Source of the DNA: Solitalea canadensis DSM 3403
Lineage (GTDB): Bacteria > Bacteroidota > Bacteroidia > Sphingobacteriales > Sphingobacteriaceae
Reading direction: 5' to 3'
Assembly (NCBI RefSeq): GCF_000242635.2
Contig: NC_017770.1
Location: forward strand, 4,972,669 to 5,036,668
DNA length: 64,000 bases
Position numbers and translations under genes: made by a program
Shown: positions 1 to 7,591 of the stretch, one piece after another
Layout: each line of letters starts with the position of its first letter
Numbering within the stretch: position 1 is the stretch's first letter
Notes under the pieces: generated by a model
The model's database searches: none
What the model saw: the letters and a program-made list of their open reading frames with translations, nothing else
Told to the model about the DNA's origin: nothing

Positions 1-43
1 AATTTGGATGGTTTTAATTTGTCTTGTTAATGATTTTAGCCGT

Positions 44-694
44 TTAACTTAAATGCGAAGCAATAAGCTGCATAAACTCAAAACGGGTTTTTTCATTGCT
101 GATAAATTCGCCTGTAAAGGCTGACGTGGTGGTTACTGAGTTTTGTTTTTGAATACCACGCATGCTCATGCACATGTGTTTACATTCAATAACCACAGCG
201 ACCCCTAATGGGCTCAATGTATCCTGGATACAATCGCGGATTTCATTGGTTAAGCGCTCTTGAACCTGTAATCTGCGCGCATATGCATCCACAACCCGAG
301 GGATTTTGCTTAACCCAACAACTTTGCCATTGGGAATATAGGCAACATGGGCTTTGCCAAAAAATGGAAGCAGGTGGTGTTCACACATTGAATACACTTC
401 AATGTCTTTTACTAAGACCATTTGACTGTATTCTTCGGTAAACATTGCCGATTTTAGAATTTCGTCTGGCTTAAGATCATATCCATGCGTTAAGTACTGA
501 AGTGCTTTGGCTACGCGCTCAGGAGTTTTTAATAAACCTTCGCGATCAGGATCTTCTCCAATATCTTTTAGAATATCATAATACTTTGATGATATATCTT
601 TGATCTTCTCGGGATTGTAACGGTCTATTTTCTGATAGCCGTCCATTTCATTTTCTTCCATCATTTCAGATGAAAATTTTTTCAATTCTTCCAT
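44..694 (-). CDS. folE: GTP cyclohydrolase I
   Basis: Converts GTP to 7,8-dihydroneopterin triphosphate, the entry step for folate and, where QueD is present, for queuosine. It is a cytosolic zinc enzyme. The zinc ligands are visible: C104 and H107 in the CEHH motif and C175 in [11 protein letters not shown], with the same spacing as the E. coli ligands (110, 113, 181). The length of 216 aa is normal, with a charged N-terminal extension typical of the family. It starts 18 bp after queD on the same strand, so the pair is probably one transcript. Family identity is seen directly; whether the product goes mainly to folate or queuosine is inference. Confidence 0.97.
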   Translation of the reverse strand: MEELKKFSSEMMEENEMDGYQKIDRYNPEKIKDISSKYYDILKDIGEDPDREGLLKTPERVAKALQYLTHGYDLKPDEILKSAMFTEEYSQMVLVKDIEVYSMCEHHLLPFFGKAHVAYIPNGKVVGLSKIPRVVDAYARRLQVQERLTNEIRDCIQDTLSPLGVAVVIECKHMCMSMRGIQKQNSVTTTSAFTGEFISNEKTRFEFMQLIASHLS

Positions 695-712
695 AAGGTT
701 TATTGAGCGTTT

Positions 713-1123
713 TTAACCGAAATATTCAACAAAGTTATTTTCAGTTTCGTAAAGTTTAACCGAGTGAAGTAGAGCTCCTTGTTCTGTAATTGGTTGTTTA
801 AGCTGATTGAAAATTTCAACTGCTAGAACTTCTGTTGATGCCATTTTTCCTTTCATGAAATCAACATCCAGATTTACATTACGATGATCGAGTTTGCTGA
901 TAACCTGCGTGTTAATAATATCTCGCAAATCCTTTAAGTCGATCACAAATCCTGTAACCGGATTAACTTCGCCCTTAACCGTAACGAATAATTCATAGTT
1001 ATGGCCATGCCAGTTAGGATTGGAGCATTTCCCAAAAACTTCTGCATTTTTTTCTGCACTCCATTCCTCACGAAACAATTTGTGGGCCGCATTAAAACGT
1101 TCCCTGCGTGTTATGTAGATCAT
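713..1123 (-). CDS. queD: 6-carboxy-5,6,7,8-tetrahydropterin synthase (QueD/PTPS family)
   Basis: Converts dihydroneopterin triphosphate, the FolE product, to 6-carboxytetrahydropterin on the route to queuosine. Zinc-binding histidines H14 (FNAAHKL), H39 and H41 (NWHGHNYE) are present, as are the catalytic C33 (GKCSNPNWHGH), the D79-H80 pair and E126 near the C terminus. At 136 aa it is a typical compact PTPS-fold protein. It is the promoter-proximal gene of a queD-folE pair. On the minus strand a GATATTTG box, one base off the Bacteroidota -7 consensus, ends five bases before the ATG, so the mRNA may have almost no leader. A eukaryotic-type PTPS activity is unlikely given the Cys-containing motif. 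Confidence 0.94.
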   Translation of the reverse strand: MIYITRRERFNAAHKLFREEWSAEKNAEVFGKCSNPNWHGHNYELFVTVKGEVNPVTGFVIDLKDLRDIINTQVISKLDHRNVNLDVDFMKGKMASTEVLAVEIFNQLKQPITEQGALLHSVKLYETENNFVEYFG

Positions 1124-1231
1124 AACGGCAAATATCGTAAAAAGGTTTTTAATGTAATTGTTTTAACCGCTAAGTCGTGGAAAGGGCTAAGTAAACATAT
1201 CTTTTACTTCGATGCGGACTTTTGAAAAGCG

Positions 1232-1239
1232 TATTTTTG
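1232..1239 (+). promoter_or_regulatory. -7 promoter box (TATTTTTG) of the YjjG-like gene
   Basis: Exact match to the Bacteroidota sigma-A -7 consensus TAnnTTTG. It ends four bases before the ATG at 1244, so transcription would begin at or next to the start codon. No clear -33 TTTG was found at the expected spacing. Confidence 0.55.
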
Positions 1240-1243
1240 TATA

Positions 1244-1939
1244 ATGAAATCTTATCAACACCTTTTCTTTGACCTCGATCATACCATTTGGGATTTTGAT
1301 AGAAATGCAGAAGAAACGCTTCGGGAGTTGTTTGATGTGTATAATCTAAAATCATTAGGACTTAAGTCGGCAGATTTGTTTATCGAAGTGTACACAGAAA
1401 ACAATCATCAACTGTGGGCTGAGTACCATAAGGGGATCATTACAAAAGAGCATTTGCGTCATGAGCGTTTTAGTAAAACGTTCAGGGATTTACATCTCTC
1501 AGAAGATTTAGTCCCTTTAAATTTCGAAAATGATTATGTACGGATTTGTCCGACCAAAACGAATCTGTTTCCGCACGCACATGAAACGCTTTCCTATTTG
1601 CAAGATAAATATCGCTTACACCTGATTTCAAATGGCTTTTATGAAAGTACACTAATAAAAGTTGAAACAACCGGAATCGGTAAGTATTTTGATAATATTA
1701 ACATTTCGGAGAAGATAGGAGTAAACAAACCCGATCCTAAAATATTTCATCACGCCGTAGGTTTAGCAAATGCGACTATTGATGAAAGTATGATGATAGG
1801 CGATAGTTTAGAGGCTGATATATTAGGTGCGATTTCTGTAGGAATGGATTGTGTGTTTTTTAATCCGCGTGCTGTAAAGCATGATGTAATTGTAAATCAT
1901 GAAATACAGAGTCTTGATGAATTGCTTCAAATTTTGTAA
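1244..1939 (+). CDS. HAD-superfamily hydrolase, YjjG type (pyrimidine 5'-nucleotidase-like)
   Basis: Predicted cytosolic phosphatase acting on nucleoside monophosphates, possibly removing damaged or non-canonical pyrimidine nucleotides as E. coli YjjG does. All four HAD motifs are present: D10 and D12 in FFDLDHT, S129 in ISNGF, K162 in NKPDPKIF, and D187 with D192 in MIGDSLEADI. The long helical cap between motifs I and II and the 231 aa length fit YjjG/YfnB. The ATG follows a TATTTTTG box by four bases. The DinB-like gene begins 8 bp downstream and is probably co-transcribed. Substrate is inferred from family only. Confidence 0.85.
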   Translation: MKSYQHLFFDLDHTIWDFDRNAEETLRELFDVYNLKSLGLKSADLFIEVYTENNHQLWAEYHKGIITKEHLRHERFSKTFRDLHLSEDLVPLNFENDYVRICPTKTNLFPHAHETLSYLQDKYRLHLISNGFYESTLIKVETTGIGKYFDNINISEKIGVNKPDPKIFHHAVGLANATIDESMMIGDSLEADILGAISVGMDCVFFNPRAVKHDVIVNHEIQSLDELLQIL

Positions 1940-1947
1940 CTCGTAAT

Positions 1948-2469
1948 ATGAATACAGCGGAAATAATTGCCAGTTTAAGGGAAACACTTGAAGAATATCA
2001 GCATCGGCTGGATCATTATTCGGATCAGGTATTTACGACTAAACCAACACCAGACTCGTGGTCAATGGCTGAAGTATACAGCCATGTTTTGGGTGCCAAT
2101 TTAAGAGGTTTAAAAGCAGTTGAGTACTGTTTAACGGGTAAAGCACAACCGACTTCTGTTGGGTTAAATGAAATAGGTCAAAAGCTTTTTGAGTATGGAA
2201 GCTTCCCACCCGGAAAATACGATGCTCCTGAAGCCTTAAAAGCAGTTGTTCAAAATATCCATAAAGATGAAGCAAAAGCTCTTGTTGCGAAAAATATAGA
2301 ACGAATACTTGAAATAAAGGGTGTAGATGAAGCAAATCCGGATTTTAGGATTGAACACCCACGATTAGGCTTTCTAACAGCCCCTCAATGGGTAAAATTT
2401 GTACTTATCCATTCTCTACATCATCTTGAACAGCTTAACAGAATCGAAAGAGGATTCTCAATGTGTTAG
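1948..2469 (+). CDS. DinB-family (DUF664-like) four-helix protein
   Basis: Member of the DinB/YfiT-like four-helix-bundle superfamily, whose members bind a divalent metal through three histidines; several use bacillithiol or related thiols, many have no known role. Visible candidate ligands are H46 in helix two (YSHVLGA) and H155 and H159 (HSLHHLEQL) near the C terminus. The length of 173 aa is typical. It lies 8 bp after the YjjG-like gene and is likely in the same transcript. No function can be assigned from sequence; a thiol-dependent transferase or a detoxification enzyme are both possible. Confidence 0.75.
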   Translation: MNTAEIIASLRETLEEYQHRLDHYSDQVFTTKPTPDSWSMAEVYSHVLGANLRGLKAVEYCLTGKAQPTSVGLNEIGQKLFEYGSFPPGKYDAPEALKAVVQNIHKDEAKALVAKNIERILEIKGVDEANPDFRIEHPRLGFLTAPQWVKFVLIHSLHHLEQLNRIERGFSMC

Positions 2470-2641
2470 ATTTTTACCGCATAGACACGAGAATTATGTG
2501 TCATTGGTTTGATGTTTAAATAGACTCTTTGCGCATTGCGACTTTGCGTGCATTTTTTTCTTAATTCTTAATATTTTCTTAACCATTTGGTAATCTGGCG
2601 GAACGATATTTGTATAACAAATTGAACCATCGATGTATCAA

Positions 2642-2743
2642 ATGGAAATCAATTACGTATTTGTGGTGTTTTTAGGCCTGCTGATTGTGGGAGCCTATTA
2701 TTTCAGTCCTTTTGATTTCAAAGTGGAAGATGAAGAAGACTGA
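2642..2743 (+). CDS. possible 33-aa single-span membrane peptide
   Basis: Short ORF not recognised as any known family. It starts ATG (MEINYVFVVF), has one hydrophobic stretch of about 17 residues (residues 5-21), then a short acidic tail ending VEDEED. This looks like a small inner-membrane protein with a negatively charged C terminus. It fills part of an otherwise gene-free 378-bp gap. CcoS-type assembly peptides were considered but the pattern does not match. No convincing ribosome-binding site or promoter was found, so it may be chance. Confidence 0.35.
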   Translation: MEINYVFVVFLGLLIVGAYYFSPFDFKVEDEED

Positions 2744-2847
2744 ATTATTTAAATCTCCACAACTTATTTTCTCGTCCCGCTCTCGCTGTTGTTCCTTAGC
2801 GTTAAATGCTATTGCATTAAAGTTACTTTCCTATTACACAATAAAAA

Positions 2848-3693
2848 ATGCCCAAACGCGAACTTGAAATAGTGGTAATATCCGATGTGCATCTCGGAAC
2901 CTTTGGCTGTCATGCTAAAGAGCTATTGAAATATCTTAAAAGCATAAAACCTCAAACACTCATCCTTAACGGCGACATTATTGACATCTGGCAGTTTAGT
3001 AAATCATATTGGCCCGAAAGTCACATGAAAGTATTGCGAAAGATCATGAAGATGGTGAGTCAGGGCGTAAACGTTTATTACCTTACAGGCAATCATGACG
3101 AAATGTTGAGGAAATTCGCCGACTTTGAGTTGGATAGTTTCAGGTTGATGAATAAAGTGGTGTTGCCGGTTGGTCATGAGCGTGCATGGATATTCCATGG
3201 TGATGTTTTTGATATTACTATGCAACATTCAAAGTGGTTGGCTAAATTAGGGGCAGTCGGATATGATTCATTGATCATTCTTAACACGTTTGTGAACTAT
3301 TTTCTTAAGCTCTGTGGTCGAGAAAAGATGAGCTTCTCCAAGAAAATTAAAAGTAGTGTAAAAAATGCGGTTAAGTTTATGAACGATTTTGAAATGACTG
3401 CCGCTGAAATCGCTATTGAAAAAGGCTATGAATATGTTATTTGCGGACATATCCATCAACCTGATATAAAAGAAATAAAAACAGAAAAAGGTAAGGTTAC
3501 TTATCTTAATTCAGGAGATTGGGTAGAGAGTCTCACCGCTTTAGAATACAGTAACAAGGAGTGGAAGCTGTTTCAATATAATGCAGAAGAATTTAGTAAT
3601 GTGGATATTGACACAATAAACGAAGAAAACGAAGACTTAAATGCTAAAATAGATATAACTTTACTTTACAATTCACTAATTGTGAAAAGTTAG
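2848..3693 (+). CDS. UDP-2,3-diacylglucosamine diphosphatase-like metallophosphoesterase
   Basis: Calcineurin-type metallophosphoesterase resembling LpxH, which hydrolyses UDP-2,3-diacylglucosamine to lipid X in lipid A synthesis, and the broader YbbF-like group. Metal-binding motifs occur in order: D13xH15 (SDVHLG), GDIID (D43), GNHD (N81, H82, D83), H116GD, and a late GHIHQP motif. At 281 aa it is longer than LpxH of E. coli (240 aa), with a distinctive C-terminal tail of about 40 acidic residues; similar long forms occur beside glycosyltransferases in this phylum. The next gene is such a glycosyltransferase 80 bp away, which supports an envelope or lipid role, but the exact substrate is uncertain. 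Confidence 0.8.
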   Translation: MPKRELEIVVISDVHLGTFGCHAKELLKYLKSIKPQTLILNGDIIDIWQFSKSYWPESHMKVLRKIMKMVSQGVNVYYLTGNHDEMLRKFADFELDSFRLMNKVVLPVGHERAWIFHGDVFDITMQHSKWLAKLGAVGYDSLIILNTFVNYFLKLCGREKMSFSKKIKSSVKNAVKFMNDFEMTAAEIAIEKGYEYVICGHIHQPDIKEIKTEKGKVTYLNSGDWVESLTALEYSNKEWKLFQYNAEEFSNVDIDTINEENEDLNAKIDITLLYNSLIVKS

Positions 3694-3742
3694 TTCACAA
3701 GAATGTTGATGTTTTTAATCATCAGGGATTGCATTAAGATTT

Positions 3743-3750
3743 TAACTTTG
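3743..3750 (+). promoter_or_regulatory. -7 promoter box (TAACTTTG)
   Basis: Match to TAnnTTTG, 24 bp before the TTG start of the glycosyltransferase at 3774. It suggests this gene has its own promoter separate from the phosphoesterase. No good -33 element was seen. Confidence 0.5.
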
Positions 3751-3773
3751 CAGGATTCATACTTATTCTAAAT

Positions 3774-4763
3774 TTGAACATACTCTACGCTATACAAGGA
3801 ACAGGAAACGGACATATCAGTCGCGCACGAGATATTATTCCTCATTTGCAGAATTATGGTAATCTTGATCTCCTCATCAGTGGAACTCAAGCTGATGTTT
3901 CGTTAACCCAACCTGTTAGCTATAAATTGCATGGCTTTAGTTTCGTTTTTGGAAAGAATGGAGGAGTAGATAACTGGAAGACGTTCAAGATTATGAATCT
4001 TCCTCAAATGTTTAAAGACATACGCTCCCTGCCGCTTGAAAAATATGATCTTATCATTAATGATTTTGAACCTGTAACCGCATGGGCCTGCAAGCTGCGT
4101 CGTATTCCCATGGTGGGATTAAGCCATCAGTCTGCATTTCTTTCTGAGAAAACCCCTAGGCCAAAAACATTAATACCCAATTGGGAGGAATTGATTTTAA
4201 AGCATTATGCACCTGTAAAAGAAGCAGTCGGGTTTCATTTTGAGAAATATGACGACTTTATTAATACTCCTGTAATCAGGAAAGAAATCAGAGAGCTTGA
4301 GCCGATCAATAACGGACATTATTCTGTTTATCTGCCATCGTACGACGATACTAAATTAGCACAGTTGCTAAAACAGGTAAAAGGAACCCGTTGGGAGATT
4401 TTCTCTAAGCATACAAAGAAGAGCTATTCTTTAGAAAATGTAGATGTTTTTCCTGTCAATAATGAGGCCTTCAATAAAAGTTTAGCCAGTTGTGAAGGAT
4501 TGTTAACAGGAGGGGGCTTTGAAGGCCCTGCAGAGGCTTTATTCTTAGGTAAAAAAGTGCTTTCAATACCAATGACCGGACAATGGGAGCAGCAGTGTAA
4601 TTCGGAAGCATTGCGCTTGATGGGAATTCCTGTTCTGTACAAATTAGATGCAGACTTTGTTCCGAGTGTTCGCAATTGGGTAGAGAATGGAGTAAAAGTA
4701 GAGGTGAATTATCCTGATGAAACCGCATCCATAATTGATAATCTGATTCAAAAATATCGTTGA
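3774..4763 (+). CDS. glycosyltransferase, MurG/UGT-like GT-B fold
   Basis: Predicted nucleotide-sugar-dependent glycosyltransferase. The N terminus has the glycine-rich acceptor-side motif GTGNGHISRA (residues 9-18), and the C-terminal domain carries LLTGGGFEGPAEALFLGKK, the sugar-nucleotide binding signature of MurG and UDP-glucuronosyltransferase-like proteins. Length 329 aa. The start is TTG at 3774, the only codon that leaves the NILYAIQGTGNGH start intact and lies just after a TAACTTTG promoter box. It follows the LpxH-like phosphoesterase, suggesting glycosylation of a lipid, but donor and acceptor are unknown. Confidence 0.75.
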   Translation: MNILYAIQGTGNGHISRARDIIPHLQNYGNLDLLISGTQADVSLTQPVSYKLHGFSFVFGKNGGVDNWKTFKIMNLPQMFKDIRSLPLEKYDLIINDFEPVTAWACKLRRIPMVGLSHQSAFLSEKTPRPKTLIPNWEELILKHYAPVKEAVGFHFEKYDDFINTPVIRKEIRELEPINNGHYSVYLPSYDDTKLAQLLKQVKGTRWEIFSKHTKKSYSLENVDVFPVNNEAFNKSLASCEGLLTGGGFEGPAEALFLGKKVLSIPMTGQWEQQCNSEALRLMGIPVLYKLDADFVPSVRNWVENGVKVEVNYPDETASIIDNLIQKYR

Positions 4764-4839
4764 AAAAGTAGTCTTGAGCTACTATTATCTCTGAAGTATT
4801 ATCCATATTATTGCGCCTGCTACTTACAATACACCAAAA

Positions 4840-5823
4840 ATGATCATTAATACGTTTCGCAAGGCTCAGGCTTATAATTATGTACTACTTGGCGCTGTTA
4901 TTTTATTGTTGCGTTTAGCTGTGTTATTAAATCCTGATCTTTATAAAGGAAACGTTGTATATCAGCCGTTTGTAAAGTTGTTGGTGTTCTTTCAGTTTGA
5001 TTTTCTTTCAAATCCTGTTTATAATATTTTAATCACTTCTTTGGTAGTGTTTGTACAGGCTGTAATATTTGGCCGGATTATTACAAGGCACAACTTTTTT
5101 AACAAGACCAGTTTCTTGCCGGAACTAATGTTCGCAGTATTATGCAGTATGTTCACCCCCTTTCTTACATTCTCCCCTATTGTATTCTGTAACTTTTTCT
5201 TGTTATGGATATTAGATAGAATATTCTCGTTATACCGTACTCAATATACTTTGAAGAGTGTTTTTGATATGGGGTTCATCGTTGCTCTTGGTTCATTACT
5301 GTATTTCCCGTTTCTGTTCATATTTCCTATTGTATGGTATAGCCTTATCGTTTTCAAAGCTTTTTCATGGAGAGAATGGTTAACCGGATTAATTGGATTG
5401 ATCGTGCCATATATAATATTAGGTACATGGTATTTCTGGAACGACGACTTTAATGATTTTTACCATCTGTGGTTGCCTTTTAAATTTGTATTACCACAAA
5501 CATTAATGATCGAACATGACGACTATTGGGCATTAATTCCACTCGGAATTGTTCTCCTTCTTTCGTTAAACCAAGTGAGGGTGTTGTTCTTTAAAAACGT
5601 AGTGCACGTGCGCAAATCGTTGCAATGCCTGGGTTTCTTAGTGCTATTGATTGTTACTACTTACTTATTGATGCCCGATCAACGCATAACACAGCTTATA
5701 TTAGCGGCAGCCCCTCTAGCTACTTTTATGACCTTTTATTTCATCTCGGCTAAGGTGCGTTGGTTTTACGAATTCGTATTTACCTTATTGATCGTTTCTA
5801 TCTTTTATTTTCAGCTGTTTTAG
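4840..5823 (+). CDS. DUF6427-type integral membrane protein
   Basis: Polytopic inner-membrane protein of 327 aa with about nine to ten hydrophobic spans and little soluble sequence. It matches what I know of the Bacteroidota family DUF6427 (beginning MIINTFRKAQ, with a region FxPIVWYSLIVFKAFSWREW in the middle). No catalytic motif is evident and function is unknown. It lies 76 bp after the glycosyltransferase and upstream of purQ on the same strand. Family recognition is from memory of sequence pattern, so moderate confidence. Confidence 0.65.
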   Translation: MIINTFRKAQAYNYVLLGAVILLLRLAVLLNPDLYKGNVVYQPFVKLLVFFQFDFLSNPVYNILITSLVVFVQAVIFGRIITRHNFFNKTSFLPELMFAVLCSMFTPFLTFSPIVFCNFFLLWILDRIFSLYRTQYTLKSVFDMGFIVALGSLLYFPFLFIFPIVWYSLIVFKAFSWREWLTGLIGLIVPYIILGTWYFWNDDFNDFYHLWLPFKFVLPQTLMIEHDDYWALIPLGIVLLLSLNQVRVLFFKNVVHVRKSLQCLGFLVLLIVTTYLLMPDQRITQLILAAAPLATFMTFYFISAKVRWFYEFVFTLLIVSIFYFQLF

Positions 5824-5908
5824 GTTGAAATCAGCAATAGCAATTATTATTAAGTGCTGATGCATTAGTAAAGCGTTAATCTCATTACGCCGTACTAAAA
5901 AAAAATCC

Positions 5909-5916
5909 TACCTTTG
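5909..5916 (+). promoter_or_regulatory. -7 promoter box (TACCTTTG) of purQ
   Basis: TAnnTTTG match placing the transcript start near 5921-5924 and leaving a purQ leader of about 105-110 nt, unusually long for this window, which contains the paired segments described separately. Confidence 0.6.
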
Positions 5917-5923
5917 TGCTTTG

Positions 5924-6025
5924 AAAACCCGTAGGTTGGACCCCCGTCAAAATGAAATGAAAGTTAGTTAAACGGGTTATTGATGGGCCATTAAAAAACA
6001 AATTAACTTTCAGAAAAAATAAGGA
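5924..6025 (+). promoter_or_regulatory. structured purQ leader, candidate cis-regulatory RNA
   Basis: Three complementary segment pairs interleave in the order A-B-C-A'-B'-C'. A/A' is AACCCGT 5926-5932 with ACGGGTT 5972-5978 (7 bp). B/B' is CCCGTCAA 5943-5950 with TTGATGGG 5980-5987 (8 bp, one G-U). C/C' is 5959-5969 with 6001-6011 (11 bp, one G-U). A' and B' both sit in the loop of C/C', so pairing with A or B makes a pseudoknot, or the stems are alternatives. C' ends 10 bases before the likely ribosome-binding AAGGA (6021-6025). I do not recognise a known riboswitch class. Regulation by a purine-related ligand is inference. Confidence 0.45.
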
Positions 6026-6029
6026 CAAA

Positions 6030-6719
6030 ATGAAATTTGGAGTTGTAGTTTTCCCAGGTTCTAATTGTGATCAGGATGCGATCAATCTTTTTGGAAATGT
6101 ATTAGGTCAAAAAGTAGTTAGCTTATGGCATAAAGATCATGACTTGCAAGGTTGTGATTTTATTGTGTTACCTGGAGGTTTTTCTTACGGTGATTATTTG
6201 CGTTCAGGAGCAATTGCCCGTTTTTCGCCAATTATGAAAGAAATAATCGAATTTGCCAATAAAGGCGGTTACTTAATGGGTATTTGTAACGGATTTCAGG
6301 TGTTAGGTGAAGCCGACTTGGTTCCGGGAGCATTATTGCATAATGATACACGTAAATTCATCTGCAAAAACATCTATTTGAAAGCTCAAACCCAAAACTC
6401 ATTGATTACTTCACAGGTTGAGATGGATAAGGCGTTGAAAATCCCTATTGCTCATGGTGAAGGTAAATATTATGCAGATGCTGATACCTTGAAAATGTTA
6501 AACGACAACGATCAGGTATTATTCCGTTATTGTGATGAGAATGGAAACATTACAGCGGAGTCAAATCCGAATGGATCATTGGAAAACATTGCCGGTGTTT
6601 GTAATAAAAACAGAAATGTATTCGGAATGATGCCACACCCTGAGCGTGCTTCAGATTCACTTCTGAATAATCAGGATGGATTAACATTGTTTGAATCAAT
6701 TCTGCAAACAGTACTATAA
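6030..6719 (+). CDS. purQ: phosphoribosylformylglycinamidine synthase, glutaminase subunit PurQ
   Basis: Glutamine amidotransferase subunit of FGAM synthase in de novo purine synthesis; releases ammonia for PurL. It is a class I GATase with nucleophile C86 (GICNGFQVLGE), and the triad completed by H203 and E205 in MMPHPERA. The length of 229 aa is normal for the separate subunit, so the cell should also have PurS and a small PurL, not seen here. The start has a good AAGGA at 6021-6025. The gene stands alone, preceded by a long structured leader and followed by a strong terminator, consistent with single-gene regulation. Confidence 0.97.
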   Translation: MKFGVVVFPGSNCDQDAINLFGNVLGQKVVSLWHKDHDLQGCDFIVLPGGFSYGDYLRSGAIARFSPIMKEIIEFANKGGYLMGICNGFQVLGEADLVPGALLHNDTRKFICKNIYLKAQTQNSLITSQVEMDKALKIPIAHGEGKYYADADTLKMLNDNDQVLFRYCDENGNITAESNPNGSLENIAGVCNKNRNVFGMMPHPERASDSLLNNQDGLTLFESILQTVL

Positions 6720-6740
6720 TTGCTTTATTATATAATAAGA

Positions 6741-6792
6741 AAAGCAGAAAGTAAATTAACTTCGGTTATTATTGCTTTCTGCTTTTTATTTT
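6741..6792 (+). terminator. rho-independent terminator of purQ
   Basis: Stem AAAGCAGAAAG (6741-6751) pairs with CTTTCTGCTTT (6775-6785); the loop can fold further around a TTCG. A T-rich run TTTTTATTTT follows. Confidence 0.8.
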
Positions 6793-6850
6793 AGCCGCAT
6801 TATAAAAGAAATGTGGTAAGAAATCTCTTGTTAAGAGATATTGAAGCCTT

Positions 6851-7591
6851 ATGAACTTAATAATTGATGTAGGTAATTTTAAAACCAAGGTAGCAGTGTT
6901 CGATCAGGATAAAATGCTTGATTTGTTGGCTATTGAGGATGCTGCTATTGAAAGTATTCAACAGTTTATTACCAATTATCAGCCAACAAAATCCATCTTA
7001 TCTTCGGTAGCCGTAATTGATCAGGGACTTATTAAATTATTAAGCCAGTCGACTGATTTTACGTTACTTAAAGCGGATACACCAATTCCCCTGATCAATA
7101 AATATGGTACACCTGCCACTTTAGGAACCGACAGGTTATCTGCGGTAAATGGGGCGTATACATTGTTAAAAGATCGAAATGTACTTATCGTAAATGGGGG
7201 TACATGTGTTACTTATGATTTGTTAACCGCAGAAAAAGAATACTTGGGTGGAGCAATTTCCCCAGGCTTAGTTATGCGATTTTCAGCACTCAATACTTTT
7301 ACAGATAAACTTCCGTTAATTAGTTTCGATAATGATTTTAACAATCTGATTGGAACATCAACCAAAGAGTCCATTTTGTCGGGTGTACAAAACGGGCTGA
7401 TGGCCGAAATTGAAGGAATTATTGAAAGATATCAAAAGCAGTTTGAAAACTTAGCAGTGGTGTTATGCGGAGGCGACTCAAATTTTTTTGACAGTCGTTT
7501 GAAAAATAGCATCTTTGCGCCCACGGTTCATTGGCAGCCGAACCTGGTACTTATTGGGTTAAATGCCATATTAAATTATCAGTATGCGTAA
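6851..7591 (+). CDS. coaX: type III pantothenate kinase
   Basis: Phosphorylates pantothenate, the first step of coenzyme A synthesis. It has the ASKHA fold of type III enzymes: phosphate-1 motif near the start (IIDVGNFKTKVAVF), the pantothenate-binding loop TLGTDRLSAVNGAY, the adenosine-side motif IVNGGTCVTYDL, and GGAISPGLVMRFSAL. At 246 aa it is of normal length. The usual DIGNT is DVGNF here, a mild change seen in some relatives. Its stop codon overlaps the start of the next gene (outer-membrane protein) by 8 bases, and the coaX-barrel-lptC-foldase order is one I associate with Bacteroidota. Confidence 0.93.
   Translation: MNLIIDVGNFKTKVAVFDQDKMLDLLAIEDAAIESIQQFITNYQPTKSILSSVAVIDQGLIKLLSQSTDFTLLKADTPIPLINKYGTPATLGTDRLSAVNGAYTLLKDRNVLIVNGGTCVTYDLLTAEKEYLGGAISPGLVMRFSALNTFTDKLPLISFDNDFNNLIGTSTKESILSGVQNGLMAEIEGIIERYQKQFENLAVVLCGGDSNFFDSRLKNSIFAPTVHWQPNLVLIGLNAILNYQYA

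Noticed and set aside
208-441. 77-codon plus-strand frame across folE
   Set aside because: It runs antisense through a conserved gene, has no family features and no promoter; a shadow frame.
4471-4806. 111-codon minus-strand frame over the glycosyltransferase
   Set aside because: Antisense to the conserved donor-binding region; composition reflects the complementary coding frame.
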